In this document: positions 33,377 to 51,630 of the stretch, piece after piece | Numbering within the stretch: position 1 is the first letter of the stretch | Layout of the letters: every line of letters begins with the position of its first letter | DNA from: Marchantia polymorpha subsp. ruderalis | Lineage: Eukaryota; Streptophyta; Marchantiopsida; Marchantiales; Marchantiaceae | Direction: 5' to 3' | Length of the DNA stretch: 64,000 nucleotides | NCBI GenBank assembly: GCA_037833965.1 | Contig: AP031351.1 | Coordinates: forward strand, 5,902,501-5,966,500 | Position numbers and translations under genes: made by a program | The notes under the pieces: model-generated | The model's input: the letters and a program-made list of their open reading frames with translations, nothing else | What the model was told of the DNA's origin: nothing | Databases searched by the model: none

Positions 33377-35141
33377 TGTCGATCGCGTCGATCGGACCTC
33401 TCTTACCTCGAGGGACAATTGGCCTGGCATGGAACGATTTCACTCTTCTCATTCATTCATCGATTCATTTTTCACTCTTCGACCGTCATCGAAAGCTGTC
33501 ACCTTCACCTTCGGTCTTCTCTTCTTCATTAGTCTGCGGGAATGTGCACATTTGCCATCTCTAGCATTTGACATGTTCTCGAGCATTGCTCGCGGCGGCT
33601 GTGGATCGAGCGAAGTCTCAAGCTGTGCTGCGCCTCGACACTTCGAGGCACGACCAGGCAGATGGTACGTACGTACGATCAATCAGCTCCAATGTGGCAT
33701 TTTCTTCCTACAAAACGATCTCTGTCGGAGCCTGTTTTGAGGTTTTTTAAGGTTTTTCTCGTTCATTCTTCAACAGGCGGATACAGATATTCCACCTCGC
33801 TCGGCATCGAATCTCTCTCCATTTCATTCCATTCTGTATTAATCTGATTCCTCGTGTATCAAAAGAACCCAAGGTTCGACGGGCTTTAGGCGCAGGATCA
33901 GAAGCTAGAGGAACTGTCCCTTTCGTGACAGACTGCGACAAGTGTCACTCGTTAGACTTTCTGAGGTGGCACATCTCTCGTTGTGATGGTTTTGGCTCAA
34001 TCTGCCACTGAAACATTTCCCACATTTGATGACGTCTTATTGGCGTTTTTCCATGAATTTTGCGTCAAAATTTGGTGCTGGTCCTTTTTTCGTGAATAAT
34101 TAGTAACTCATGTATGAAGTCTATTCCGATTGGCATGTACTTGCTCGAAGATGCTCATGACTTCTTAGACTTGAACCCTGATCACGACAAAATAAATTAC
34201 AGTAAAACATCATCTTGCAATAACCGTGTTAATGCACATATTGACGAAACATAATAGAGCTGGACTGGACACATTACACACCTTTCGGTTTCATGCATGC
34301 ACTACTCACTTTCATTTCCTACCATGAAGGCTTTTCAAGATTACATGGCTCCGGAAATTGTGCCTCAAGCGAGTTAAGAATATCCTCGGTCTCCTCTACC
34401 TCAAAAACAGATTTCGAAGCCGCTCTGTTGAACATCTCAACTTCGAGAGCTTATGAGACTGTACACTGCAATTGGAACCTACAACACACCCTGATGCTTC
34501 CTTCCCTTGGGCTTGAATACGACAGCACACGAACTCGAGGCTCCGACGAGCACTACGGTACGGAACATTAGATAGCTGCAAAGACTCTCACGCCAAAACT
34601 TCGTGTACGGCGGGGCGTCCATTCTAAACACGTGGGCGGCCAAGTACACATCATCGTGGAATTGGCGAGGAGCCCAGAATAAGTGACGGCTGACGAAGCG
34701 TGGGAAATGTTCTCGTATGCTCTGAAGAAGACGAGTCGACTCGCGTCAAGGTCAAGCGAACAGTGAAGCGTTGAGCTTCGCCTGATCGCAGCGATGTAAT
34801 CTGGACTTACTCGATAGAAAGATGTAATTAGTCCCTTCGCTCAGTTGCTTTTCACGATAACAGAACTGATCTGAAATGTGACCTTTTCATTGCCAAAATG
34901 CCTAACAGTATTCAAAAGACTGATTCACGTGAATTAGCGTTCACTCTTCGTACTGGATCTCAACCCTAGAGGCCTATGATGGATCTATTCCTGCACAAAT
35001 GGGGTTTGAGGCTCTCCAAAAATTGTGTAAGTGTGGTGGACTGACTAATTTCTGTTCTAGAACAATGGACTGTCAGATACAATATGTACAGTGATAACCG
35101 TTCTTTGGGTGTATGCACAGCCTTGTTATCACATTCTACGA
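33377..35141. other. Intergenic region between converging TMEM234 and CNOT11 genes
   Basis: About 1.8 kb of mixed composition should contain both 3' UTRs. No further protein motif was recognised. Confidence 0.5.
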
Positions 35142-39587
<4,446 letters not shown>

Positions 39588-40050
39588 GGTTCTTGCCTTC
39601 TTGAGTTCGCGCTAGTGGCAGGCATGAATGAGCGAGAGCGAGCAGATCCTCCCCCGCACCAGAAATCGGCCACCGACGACAGACGCGAGACGACAGAGCG
39701 AGCGAGCGAGCAGGCGATCGAGAGAACGCGCGAGTCGAGTCGAGACGGGACGAGACGGGACCGGACGAGCGGAGCGGAGCCAGTGCCCATCTAGCCCGCG
39801 CCTCTGCCTCCGTCTCCGTCGCTGCTTTCCTTCGCTCTCTGTCGTCGCCCACTCCGTCCGACGGACGGAGCTTCTCTGTGGGTCGTGCGCCCGCATAACC
39901 TCGTGAGGTTTGGGGGCCAAGTGGATAGTGGTACCAGTTCCTTGCAAAGTACATGAAACCAAGGCGAATCAAATATATTCATGAAAATTTCTTCACTATA
40001 ATGATTAAAGAAACCTGTATTATCTCTAAGTAGTAGGATTGACACTACAC
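39588..40050 (-). promoter_or_regulatory. GC-rich promoter/5' UTR region of CNOT11
   Basis: CpG-rich DNA upstream of the CNOT11 ATG ends abruptly near 39.95 kb, where the AT-rich desert begins. Open frames on both strands here are GC artefacts. No TATA box is obvious. Confidence 0.45.
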
Positions 40051-43000
40051 ATTTTCACATTTTCGTTTCTCAACTATATCAAAGGAGAATATATTCTTTT
40101 GATCACTACAAAAAATCATAAAATTTTGATATGAACAGATAGATACTTTCTCTAGAAACCACTTATCTTATTAGTCTTCAACATCAAACATATTCTTCAT
40201 CACACATTTTTTCATCACTTGAAAATAGCATATCGGTATAGAGATTTATTTTTATCTTGAATTTAGTGGAAAAGGAAGCATTCGTTGCCGTAATCCATCT
40301 CCACTTTATGGAATATACTAATCTTGTTATATTGTGCGCTTCAATGCCAACTTGAGGTAAAAGATTTTTATGCTCAAATGTTTTTAATTCATGAATTTCG
40401 CAAGAGCTTGCAATTCTGGTGGTCCGGTGGATCCTTCGAACGGTACGAACGAGAACGATTTGACTTCCCACACAAAAGGTCTCTGAGTCTTTCTTGTAAT
40501 TTTTGGCAGTCACTTCGTGGAAAAAGAAAAGTAACCTCCCACTGATAGATTCATTGAACAAACTAATCCGTGCTGAAAGGTAATTATTTCACATTCAAAC
40601 TCGTCATATCTAGTATATATTATTGTCTTGTGGAGATATTCAATTGCAATTTGTATATAATCGTAATTAAAAAAACTCACTGAAGTTATTTACTTTGTTT
40701 CTTGAATCTGCTCTAATAGATTATGCATTTTGGGTAAGACATCGTCTTTTACATTATTTGTAAGTTGAGTTTATGATGATTGAAAAAAAATCATTGTTTT
40801 ATATATATCACACGTTTATAAAAAAAACTTGTTAAAACAATTACGCTACATGTTTCATGTTCTTCCAACTCATTCATGAGTTTATAATTCTGCACATTAA
40901 ATAAAAACATTGTTGTGATGCACATGAATCTCAATAGATAAATCCTAAACTATGTGAAAAAAAAATATGTTCCTTTGATTCCAAGAAATTTTTTATGATT
41001 ATTCCAACAAATTAAACATTTCTTTATAATCAAAATATCTTACGGTCTCAAACATCATGCACAATTTTGTTAACTTTTGCAAATAGCACATGAAAATTAT
41101 CACACTATCTAGAAAATAATAATTTTTTTCTTCAAAAGAAAAGAACCTCATTGAAATAGCTCTTGCATTATATTATTGTTTCAGAACATGGATGAAACCA
41201 ACAGATTATATGCTTAATATAAGAATTTTAGTAAGGTATATATCTTATGTACAACAAAATCTGTTCTTCGTCTTCTTTTTAAACAAATTTACAGATTTTT
41301 TATGTAACTATATTAATTCATATGAAGTACTTGATATTGATATGAAAAATATCAATTACATGGAGAAATATATCATGAGCTTAATAATTATCACATAATT
41401 AATATATTTTCATAAAATTAGCATTACATCACACCACATGAAATTTGCAGCAATAGAAGAGAAGACTTTTAAAATGTTTGACGCTTGTTTGATATCCAAA
41501 AACAATGGATAGTAATCATTATATAATGCTGAACATTTTAGAAAAGTAATTCAAACGTATTTAGTTGATTTACTTTACTTGTGCATGTATGTACTTGACT
41601 TGGACTTATATGTGTTTTTATTATTGTTCGTTCATTCAAAATCTCCAACTCTACCATGGCTAAGTTTTTTACCAATATTTATTTGTTTAATTTTAAAAAA
41701 ATGTACTAGAAGCACAATTCATTTCACTTCTTGAGACTTGATCATGTGAAAAATAATACTGAAATATATATGGATTGTTAAGATGTCACTTCCAGGTAAT
41801 ACATTGAGAATTATATTATTTAAAGACACATCGACAGAATATAAAAAGTACATAATTAATAATTTTGATATCATAGTTCAATCTCTGATAGTTTGTTTCT
41901 TATAAACTAACTTAACTAACTAAGATTTGCTATAAAAAATTTATTTTTTAAAGATGAAGTAAGCCAATTGCCTATACATAAAAAATCACAAATTTTCAGA
42001 TGCACATTGACTTAAATCTTGCTGATTTAAAAGATAATTTAAAGTTGGATATATGATAAAATTTGTGAACGTTTAAATGTAAATTGATTATATATCAGGT
42101 TTTCGTCATTGTTGAAGACCTACGTTGGTTTTGGAGAATTTATATTGTTTTAATTCTTAAAAACCTACATAATATATAACAGATACATTAGTTATATACA
42201 AAAATATTTGTGGATTCTAAATATGATAATATCTTAATAATTTATAAAATGTGTATATTTGTATTCAAAATTTATAGAAAATAAAATAATCGAAATTTAA
42301 AATAAAGTAATGCATACATTATTTTAAATTTCAATTGACCATACAAGTCACATATATTACATAACAGTTTTTTTTTCATCTTTATTGATTTTAGGAAAAA
42401 ATATTTGTTTTGTATCACATAAAACTAATTTCATATAAAAATTCATGTAATGAATAGTCTTACAATAAACCAGAGAATGAAGATAATCATTTTCTGTGTT
42501 TCATACACTTTTACTTATTTATGTTTTTATCAACATCGGATTTTTTTATTTTGCAATATTTTTTTGTTTGAATCAAGATATTAATTTGATAAGAAAATTT
42601 TTAAGTTGTATATTTTGTTAATTCTACATTACAAATAAAACTTATGTATGGTTAAACATGGTTTTTTATTAAATTTAATTTTTTGTCTTGTAAATTATTT
42701 GTTGTTATACTTTTTTATTGTAAAAAGCTTTTTTAATCAATGATATCTTATTATACATCAAATTGGCTTTATTATTTGTTTACTTTGATTTTCTGCAATG
42801 ATAACAAGTGAACATTCATTCATATTTTTTCACATTGACTCACAATCATGTAATTAGATAAATATAATAACTATTCAAAGATAAATATCTTGAAAACATT
42901 TTTCACAATAATTTTGCGTACATTTTTTTATTCAATTCTGTTGATTAAATAACTTATAATATAGTTTTAAGTTTTAAATATAGTAAAAGCGACTATATCA

Positions 43001-45940
43001 TGAATATACATCTTTTCAACATTTAATATAAACAATGAATGAAAATATTTTATATCATGTGATTAAAATTGTAATTCGTAATGATATCATTAATTTTAAT
43101 TTTCAAGTCATAAAGTTAACATATCCATAGGTCACAATGTATACATAAAAATGTTGTTTATTTCAATAAAATTGAATAATAAACACATTAAAAGATGTAA
43201 AATTGTTGTCTTTGACATTTTTCAAAATTTGATATCTAATGCACAGTCATCTTTTAGCTGATCCACGCAAGATTATTCATCTTTTTAATTTACTATTATA
43301 TCCTTGTAATATTAAAAACTACAAAAAATACATTTGTTTATCATTTAGATTTTTTAATTAAAAGGACATATGTATTATAATAAATTTTCATAAAAAACAA
43401 AACTCACAATTTCATGACCATCAACCAATGGATCATTTGTAAACTTATGACATGATGAATATCATCAACTAGTGATAAAGTCATGTATGATCATCAAACA
43501 ACCAACAACCATTATTACATTAGCAACTATGATTTTATTCATTCACAATTTTTAATTTAATCATTAAGAGCCTTTATGAATATTAGAAGATAAAATTAAA
43601 TTAAGTGGTTTTATTAATTTAATTAAGCTAATCATAATAAAATCAAAACATAAATAGATTACTAACTAACATGATGTTTTGTTTGATCTCATCATCAAAC
43701 AAAACATTATAATCATTGAGTTATTTGTGAATATGATTCACGTAGTTTCAGTGCAACTTTTTTTATAGATATTTACTTCCTCATCTAAAAAAAACAGAAT
43801 TAAGTAATATAATTCTAATGTATACTGGATTGTTTTATCATGAGTAATTGATTAGATCTTTAACTTTCCAATAACATTGCATACATAGAGTTGTTGTCAA
43901 AAAAATCGTACTTCTTTTAATTTTTATCATGTTTAATTTTTTTAGCATGTCTAAGTTTTTTAATTTAATCGAAATTTTTTATTTTTTAAAAATTATTTAT
44001 CCGTAAGTATACTCTTGAATTTAGCCTAATCAATTAAAGTTTTTATTTGAATGCATGATTTTATTCATTATTGCATTCATCAAAATTAATTGATTCATTG
44101 TGAAAATAAATACATTTCTACATTGAATATTGACATAATAAAACTGAAACTATATTTTTTATTAAAAATGAATATGTCAAATATTATTTGTGTGTTTTAT
44201 TTTATATTGAATCTTTAAATCTTATCATATACAATTTTGTTTACTTGTCATGTTCTATTGATCTCTTAATACTTCGTTATTACACATATCAATTTTTTTC
44301 ATCAACTAGTTATAATTTCATGTTTGTGATCTATATATGCCATTTCAACATTGATATGAATATCAACAACTTGTTCATTGCAAATCAGATATACTTTTTT
44401 CTTATTAACTTTAGACGATATCTTATCATACAATGTTTAGATTGATGTTCACTTATGTTAAATTTATTCATTGTGAAGCTAAGAAATCGGTGTTTATTTA
44501 ACATGGGAATAACTAAAATATCATCATACAACTAATCTATTCATTAAGAAATACAAGCTTTCAACATAGTTTTAAAAAATAACATTTTTTCCCCATTTTG
44601 AAATAGATATACACAGAAGTTATCTTCAAACTTGCTTTAGAGTTCTTTTAATTAATTATCATTCATGATTAATTATTATTTTCAATAAATCATATTATGA
44701 AATTGTTTTGTTATAGCAATCTCAACATATAGCATAAACCTTCAGTTTATAATATACAAATATATTCTTGATATATTTGGATCTTTTAACAGCTTCATTG
44801 TGTTAGCGGAAATCGAGAATTATAAATACAACAACAATCAAATAACAATAATCAGGCAACATCAAGATGTAACGTGCTTCACCACAAATGCCTACGTTAA
44901 TGAGAAAGTTCATGCGTAAGAATGCTCTAAATAATACACAAACATTGAGGTATAAATATCCTAGCACCGGCAATACTCCTAGCTATTTTTTGTTAGTAAT
45001 TGGGGTTACTTCTTAAGTGGAATTAATCTCAACAAATTGTTATCAAATCAAAATTAAATTCAATACAAGCAATGAATCTAGTTCTTTTGAATCAAAGGTA
45101 TTAAAACCAATACATAATAAAATATTTTATTAGTTCAAAATATGTATTGCAAAAGTAAAATATCAATTTAAAATCACAAATTAGAAGAATATTTTTATTA
45201 TGTTTTTAGTTAATGTTTATTATATTAAAAAAATAATTATTTGAATTATTAGAAGCATATTTTAAGATCAATTATAAATTAAATACATTTGTACAAGTAT
45301 GTCAATTTTTAATTAATAAAGATACTTAATTAAATAAATAATTGATGTTAATTTCAAATTATTTATTGTTCAAAGAATGTTAAAAAATATTGATTAATTT
45401 ATTAAAACTTGAATATGTGTTATTTTTATTAAAATGATTGTGAATTTTGAAATTTCAAGATCATAAAATGTCAATTATCATATCTTTGTATGTGATGCAT
45501 TTATGGTTGCAGTGATTTGAATTTCCAAAACCAATAGAAATCACAATCCATACACAGAAACGAACACACAAATTTGTCGATGAGGCTTAGCTCAAAAATC
45601 TAGTTCTCGCAAACTCTTCAATGAAGTTAATTTGAGTATATAACTAATATCAATGTCCTTAGACTTTTACTTCTCACCATCTTTGCAGAATTTTAGTCTA
45701 ATGGTAAATAGACACAAAGACAATCACTCTTGTTTCCCGAGCAAGACAGACTCTTACTCAAAGATAATTATCTCTCTCAATGTGTAATCCCATTCTCACA
45801 CTCAAATTTTATTGAAATTTCAAAATTGTAATAAATCCATTAATTCACTGACTAACTTTAAATCACCCCAAATTATAACAGAATATTATCATAATGAATA
45901 AAAGTCGTCCAATCCTATACGATCCATATGATATTGACAC
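40050..45940. other. AT-rich desert
   Basis: About 6 kb of very AT-rich DNA. One open frame on the minus strand (40184-40561, 125 codons) stands out but is not recognisable. A 14-bp-stem hairpin lies at 43674-43707. Otherwise nothing is supported. Confidence 0.5.
43674..43707. repeat. 14-bp-stem hairpin in AT-rich DNA
   Basis: ATGTTTTGTTTGAT pairs perfectly with ATCAAACAAAACAT across a 6-base loop. It may be a remnant foldback element. Confidence 0.6.
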
Positions 45941-45949
45941 ATCAGCAAA

Positions 45950-48900
45950 CTAATTACCAAACAATAAAAACAAAAAAAATTCCAAATAAAATGATGTGTA
46001 ACTAAAGTTGATAACTCACAATCTTCACCTCTGTATTCAGTCTTAATCTTGGTCATTTTACTCGAACTTGATTTTTGTACTTCACTAATTCATCGTTCGA
46101 TTTTGCTTTGTCACGTTGCATCAATTTCAAGAATCTTCAGACATAATCAAAACTTTCACAAAGTTATCACTTTCTTGTCACACTCTGTTGGGTTGTCGTC
46201 AATGTTGATTTTTGCAATGTTGATGTTGCCATCGGTGATCTTTTCTTTGATGAAGTGGTACTTGATGTCAATGTACTTTACTTATCATGAAACACTTAAT
46301 TCTTGCACAGATGGATTGCACTATGGATATCGGAAAGAAGTGTTGATGTACCTTGGAACACATGTAACTCCTCAAGCAAGCCTTGAATACATATGCTTTT
46401 CTTCACTGCCTCAGTGGCATCAATATACTCTCACTCTCTAGTTGACAAGGTCATAATATGCTGTAATTATGACTTTCAATTAACGCAATTCTCATTGATA
46501 AAAAATTGATAAGCTGTAGTAGATACTTTGATGTCTTTATTTCATGCGTGATCAATGTATACAAATACCTCCACAAAAATTGATCTGATTCTTTTGCAGT
46601 ACACCAAACCCACATCAGTAGTTACTTTCAAGTACCTTAGAAGATGTTTCATAGCTAATCAGTGTTGCTTGTCAAGATTTGAAATGTACTTGCTTAATAC
46701 ACTAATGGCATGGACAATATCAGGTTTTGAATACACCAGTGTACATAATTGAACCAATTGCACTTGAATATGGAACATCTTTCATGATTTGTTTTCCTGA
46801 TGCTCACACATGTCATTGACTTGCAGAGAGCTTGAAATGATTGGCCAAAGGTTGAGTCACTAACTTTGCATTTTCATGGCAAATTAATCAATTAACTTAT
46901 CCAAATATCCACGTTGTGACAATGCAAGTGAATCATTTTTTGTGTTTGTAATGATGATTATTCTTGGAATTTTCGTAGAAGCACCTAAATCTTTCATGTC
47001 AAATTCTTTGCTCAAAATCTTCTTGAGTTTTCATACATTTGAAGTTGAGCTACATATTAATAACATATCGTCTACATACAAGAAGATATATATGCTTTTC
47101 AATATGTTATTTCCTCTGAAACACAAGCATGCGTCATAGGAACTCATATTGTATCCTTGCCGAAGCATGAATGTGTCGAAACGCTTGTACTATTGACGCA
47201 GTGACTGCTTCAAACCATACAACAATTTTCTGAGTAGAAACACCATGTCATTGTCTTTATGCACTTCATATTCTAATGATTGCTCCATGTAAATCACTTC
47301 TTTCAAGTTGCCACGATTAAACGTTATTTTCACGTCTATTTGTTGTAGTTCCAAGTAATGTTTGACCACGAGCGTGAGCGTAATCCTTATGGTCTTGTAC
47401 TTCATCACAAGTGAAAAAATTTCATTATAATTCACTTCCTCAACCTGTGCAAAGCCTTTTGTATCTAGCCTAGACTTGTTAAGACTAATAACACCTTTTT
47501 TGATCTAGTAAAATCATCCACAACTCATTGGATTTTCATCCTTAGGTCTTGGAACCATGATATAAGTTTTTTTCTTATATAACGATTCCATTTGGTCTTT
47601 CATGGCTTCTTTTCATTTTTCTGATTCTGATCTACCAGCAACATCTTGATAATAGAGAGTCACCTACATCTGAAACTTCAAAGCTGATGTAAACGTGTAG
47701 GCAAGAATATCAAAGTATGCAGAGAAGCCATATCTTTGTGTAGGCTCTGACACTCTTTTTTCTTTGTATCTAGTCAGAAAGTAGTAATGTTGTCGAGATT
47801 GTTATGAGCTACTATGGCTTATCATCTCTTGTTTGAAGTTGCCTTGCTCATGACCACTTTGATCATTTAGTTTAGTGACATGATCTGGAGCTTGTATGTC
47901 TTCAACTTCATGATCACTTGAGGTGCTTTGGCCTTGGGCTTGCGGAGAAGTGACATAAACCGTTGGCTCTACATGAATAATATTATCTAAGGTTTTTGTA
48001 GGGTTAGTGACATTCACAACATTAGTACTTGGATCAATCCATGATTGACAAGAGAAAATAATTTCATTAAATATCACGTCTTTACTATTGATAATTTTGA
48101 CGCTTATTTTCTATTATCAACAATTGATAGCCCTTTGTACCTTGCAAAAAGCCAAGAAACACGCATTTGATGTCTCTTCACTCCAATTCACATTGACTTT
48201 GATGAACATAGGCAGAGCATTCAAACATTTTCAAGTGATTGAGATTGAGTGGCCTTGAACTCCATTTTTTGTTTGGTTTCTTGAATTCACTGGCACTTAA
48301 AGTGCACTATTGACAAGTTATGTTGCTGTAATTATTGCCTCATCCAACAAATCCTTAGCCAATTCAGAATTGAATAGCATGCTTTTTGTCTTATTAAGTG
48401 ATGACCTATTCATTCTCTCAACAATTTTGTTTCGCTATGAGTTAGACTAACACTATTATGCCTTCGAATACCCTTATTGGCACAAAATTGATCAAATTTA
48501 GCATTACAAAACTCAATACGATTACTCGTTCTTAAAGTTCTAATCTTTTTATTAGTCAGATTTTTCACCAAAGTTTTTTATTCTTTAAATTTCTGAAAAG
48601 CCTGATTTTTTTGTTACAACAAATATATCTAAACTTTTATAGAAAAGTCATAAATGATATATAAGAAATAGAAGTAACCACTATGTCTTCTTGTCATTGA
48701 GAATTTTCACAAATTTGAGTGAATGTACTCAAGAACTTATGTATACGTGTCTTTTTTGGTTGAAAATTTATGCATGTATTGTTTTGCCAAAGTGCAATGC
48801 TCACAAAAATTAGTTTTGCTTACTTTGTCCTTGCTGAGCATAATCTGGTGCTCATCAGTTGTAGATCCTTCTCAATGCTATGGCTAAGACTTTGATGTTA

Positions 48901-50120
48901 GATTGTAGTTTTGTTGTCATTTTGGGTAGTGGCAGCTGACGCATTTCCATAGAGAGTCTCTCTGATGAGATAATAGAGACAGACTAATTTGACATCCTTC
49001 AAAACAATAACATTTTTTCCAATATACATAGAGCGTTGCTCTATATTGTTAGTTAACCCATGTCATCAAGAATGTGATTACAGATAAGATTTCTAAACAA
49101 TACATATACACATCTAACAGTTTCACAACATCATCAACCATCTTAATGCTAACAAATTCTATACTAGCAACATAACAAGAATGGCTGTTACCTATCATTA
49201 CCTTCTCTTCATGAAGTTCTTGGTTATCTCACAACTTGTGCTTGTTGTGTGTAAGATGATAGGTGCAACTACAGTCAAGGATAGAGTCTAAGGCCTTGAG
49301 ATTTTTTGACGCCATGATAACTTTGCAGTTGTTTTAGCCATCATTAAAGTTTGTTGAATCTTCGTGACCTTGAGATATGCTACATTGATTCTACTTGGTT
49401 TTTTTAATCCATGAGTAACAATACTTCTTGATGTGATACACCTTGTTGCAATTGAAGCACTTCTTGTTGGCGTTGGGATTTAGACTTTGTTTGTTGGTCT
49501 TTGTAGGTGCTTTGCTGTGATTCTTGGGCTTTCAGTTGCTTTCATCGGTGTTGTTGCGCTGTTGTTGTCACGAGCCATGTGATGATTGCAATCATTTGAG
49601 GTCTTCGTTTTTGCTCTAATTTTCAATTCTTTGGATTTAAGCGCGGGTATCACTTCATCTATGATGATAAATCAACACACATACTTGATTGTCGATTTCA
49701 CCTCCCTGTATGCAGCTGGAAGGAAGTTGAAATATAATGATTGTTTTATTTTCCTCGTTGAGACAAAATTTGCGAGCTCAATCGTCATCTTCAAGAACTG
49801 GTCTAAGTTGGTTTTAATGACTTCGCCTAATACATCCTGAACCTAAAGAGCATCTTCTTCAAATAGATATTGTTGGAGAGAGAGCGAGATTGAAACATCT
49901 CTTCAAGCTTCTTTCACACCTTCGTTGATGTGTCTTCCTTGTCAATTAAGCGGATAATCAAATCACACAAGTGAAAGATTATACTATCAATAGCCGTTTT
50001 AGACATTTTTTCTCTTTGATCTTGGGGAATGTCTTCAGGCCATGATATTGGGTCAGTATGACTTGGCAAGGCAAGATAACCTTTTGCTAATATACGGTAA
50101 AATGGTAAAAGGTAAGGGTA
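45950..50120 (-). mobile_element. Old, heavily decayed Ty1/copia retrotransposon
   Basis: Reading from high to low coordinates on the minus strand, parts appear in copia order: gag remnants (about 50.06-49.4 kb, with a CCHC knuckle CFNCNKVYHIKKYC), a protease-like stretch (about 49.3 kb), integrase remnants (about 48.9-47.9 kb), reverse transcriptase (about 47.5-46.6 kb, including the NEIFSLV and MEQSLEYEVH regions) and RNase H (about 46.45-46.25 kb). A purine-rich tract near 46.02 kb adjoins a presumed LTR edge beginning TGTGAGTTATCAAC. It is broken in many places, more than a dozen, and is an old fossil. Limits are approximate. Confidence 0.8.
45951..46018. repeat. Direct repeat, low-coordinate copy (presumed copia LTR edge)
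   Basis: About 70-80 bp including CTAATTACCAAACAATAAAAA is shared, with roughly 75-80% identity by eye, with 51246-51330. It adjoins the 3' end of the copia fossil. Confidence 0.6.
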
Positions 50121-50425
50121 AAATGTAAATGCTAGACTATAAATAAAGTAATGGGTAGAGTAAAAGTAAAATTGAATGGATTAACCAGTTACTCGGCTAT
50201 TACATAATACATACATTAAGTGATATTTGATGATTGCAAAAGTACGTCACGGAGATTGTGGCGGGGTTACGGAGTCCGTGACGAACTTCCAAGTTTCAAC
50301 TCATTTTCCAAGTTCAATTTCCAAAGGTTGTCATGATGTTACATCAAGACGACTCATCAAACAACATTAGTGTTGTTACTTGATAGTTTAACTCCCAACT
50401 TTTTTTTTGGAGAAATATTGAGATT

Positions 50426-51186
50426 ATGAGCGCTGGTAGCCGCAGTGACTATGCGGAGCAAGACGAACTCTGCAATGGCGGGTATCTCCCTGCTGCCCTG
50501 CCTTGCACCATGTCGTCAATTCAAAGCTCAAATGGACGTAACAATACTATACTTGGGCATATACTAGAGACTATGAGGCCAGTGATCCCGTACAACAACT
50601 ATAGTGTGCAATGTGCTACAAATGGTTCTCTCACAAAACCAATGTAAAGGTATGGAAGACGCATCCGCGCTTGCACGACATCACGGATAACGACACTGCA
50701 TCATACACACCATTCGGAAAGCATATGGTCAAAGGGACTCTGAGCAACGTCGACAAGCTTGTGTTATTGGAAACCGTCCTCGAAGTGTTCAAGAACGCTG
50801 TTGTGGATTATGACGTGCAAGGTGACGTCACGTTGCGCGCAACTGGCTGCAATCGATTCAAACAATTTTTTGTCGCACTAACGCACAATTATGAAAAGTT
50901 GTTGATTGGCACGATACTCCGGCAAATTGTTGGGTTGCATAGTGTACTCAAATCCGTCCTTGCGACATTCTTTTGCAATCCAACTGTCGCCATCTCGTTA
51001 ACTGGGAAAGATTTAGGGTCTTACCGACATTTGAAGGAAATCTACATTTGCATCACTCACTATGTCCACATCGTCACACTGAAGGCCAAGAGCATATTGT
51101 TGACAATCTTGGCTGTCAAGTGTGGGGCTAGTGTCAGCATGCACGTCAGGACTGCTCTATTTGAATATCTGAACCGTTTGGGCTGA
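50426..51186 (+). other. GC-richer coding-like block of unknown family
   Basis: Within AT-rich surroundings this 0.76-kb block has near-balanced composition and carries two overlapping open frames, of 73 and 191 codons. The larger includes TLSNVDKLVLLETVLEVF and HLKEIYICITHYVHIVTLK and looks like a mostly helical, ordinary protein rather than low-complexity sequence. I do not recognise it. It lies between the copia gag remnant and a fragment resembling that element's LTR, so it may be a foreign insertion. A viral or transposon origin is possible, in which case it is a fossil. Confidence 0.45.
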
Positions 51187-51245
51187 GATGTAATCATGTG
51201 CATTTATAACGTCATCTGTGTTAATGGGGCAAAAAAAGCAATTCA

Positions 51246-51330
51246 CATATCAACGAGCTAATTACTAAACAATAAAAACGAAAAAAAACTATAAAGAAAA
51301 AATGATACGTAACTGAATGTGATAGATCAT
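51246..51330. repeat. Direct repeat, high-coordinate copy (presumed copia LTR edge)
   Basis: The segment matches 45951-46018 in the same orientation, including CTAATTACTAAACAATAAAAA. Only the outer 70-80 bp of the LTR is recognisable; the GC-richer block lies immediately inside. Confidence 0.6.
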
Positions 51331-51625
51331 AGTGATCAATTTGATAGATGTGTCGATATCATATCACTTGAATTTATTGCATCTAAAAAAACTATTTCAA
51401 TAAGAAAAAGCTAATTTTTGAAATGTTATACATCCTAATTACATAGTTTTACAAAACATAGATGTCATATATTGATCAAAAATTTCACAAAAATTTGAAA
51501 AAATTTAAATAAGGCCTAATTGACCTGTTGATCACTATTTTATTTTCATTCATCGATTGAATATTCTAACTTTACAATCATAATTAAATATTGTGGCATA
51601 CAATTTATTCACATATTTTACGTGA

Positions 51626-51630
51626 AATAG
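51626..51630. repeat. Target-site duplication AATAG, left
   Basis: AATAG directly before the left LTR is repeated exactly directly after the right LTR at 57698-57702. Confidence 0.9.
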
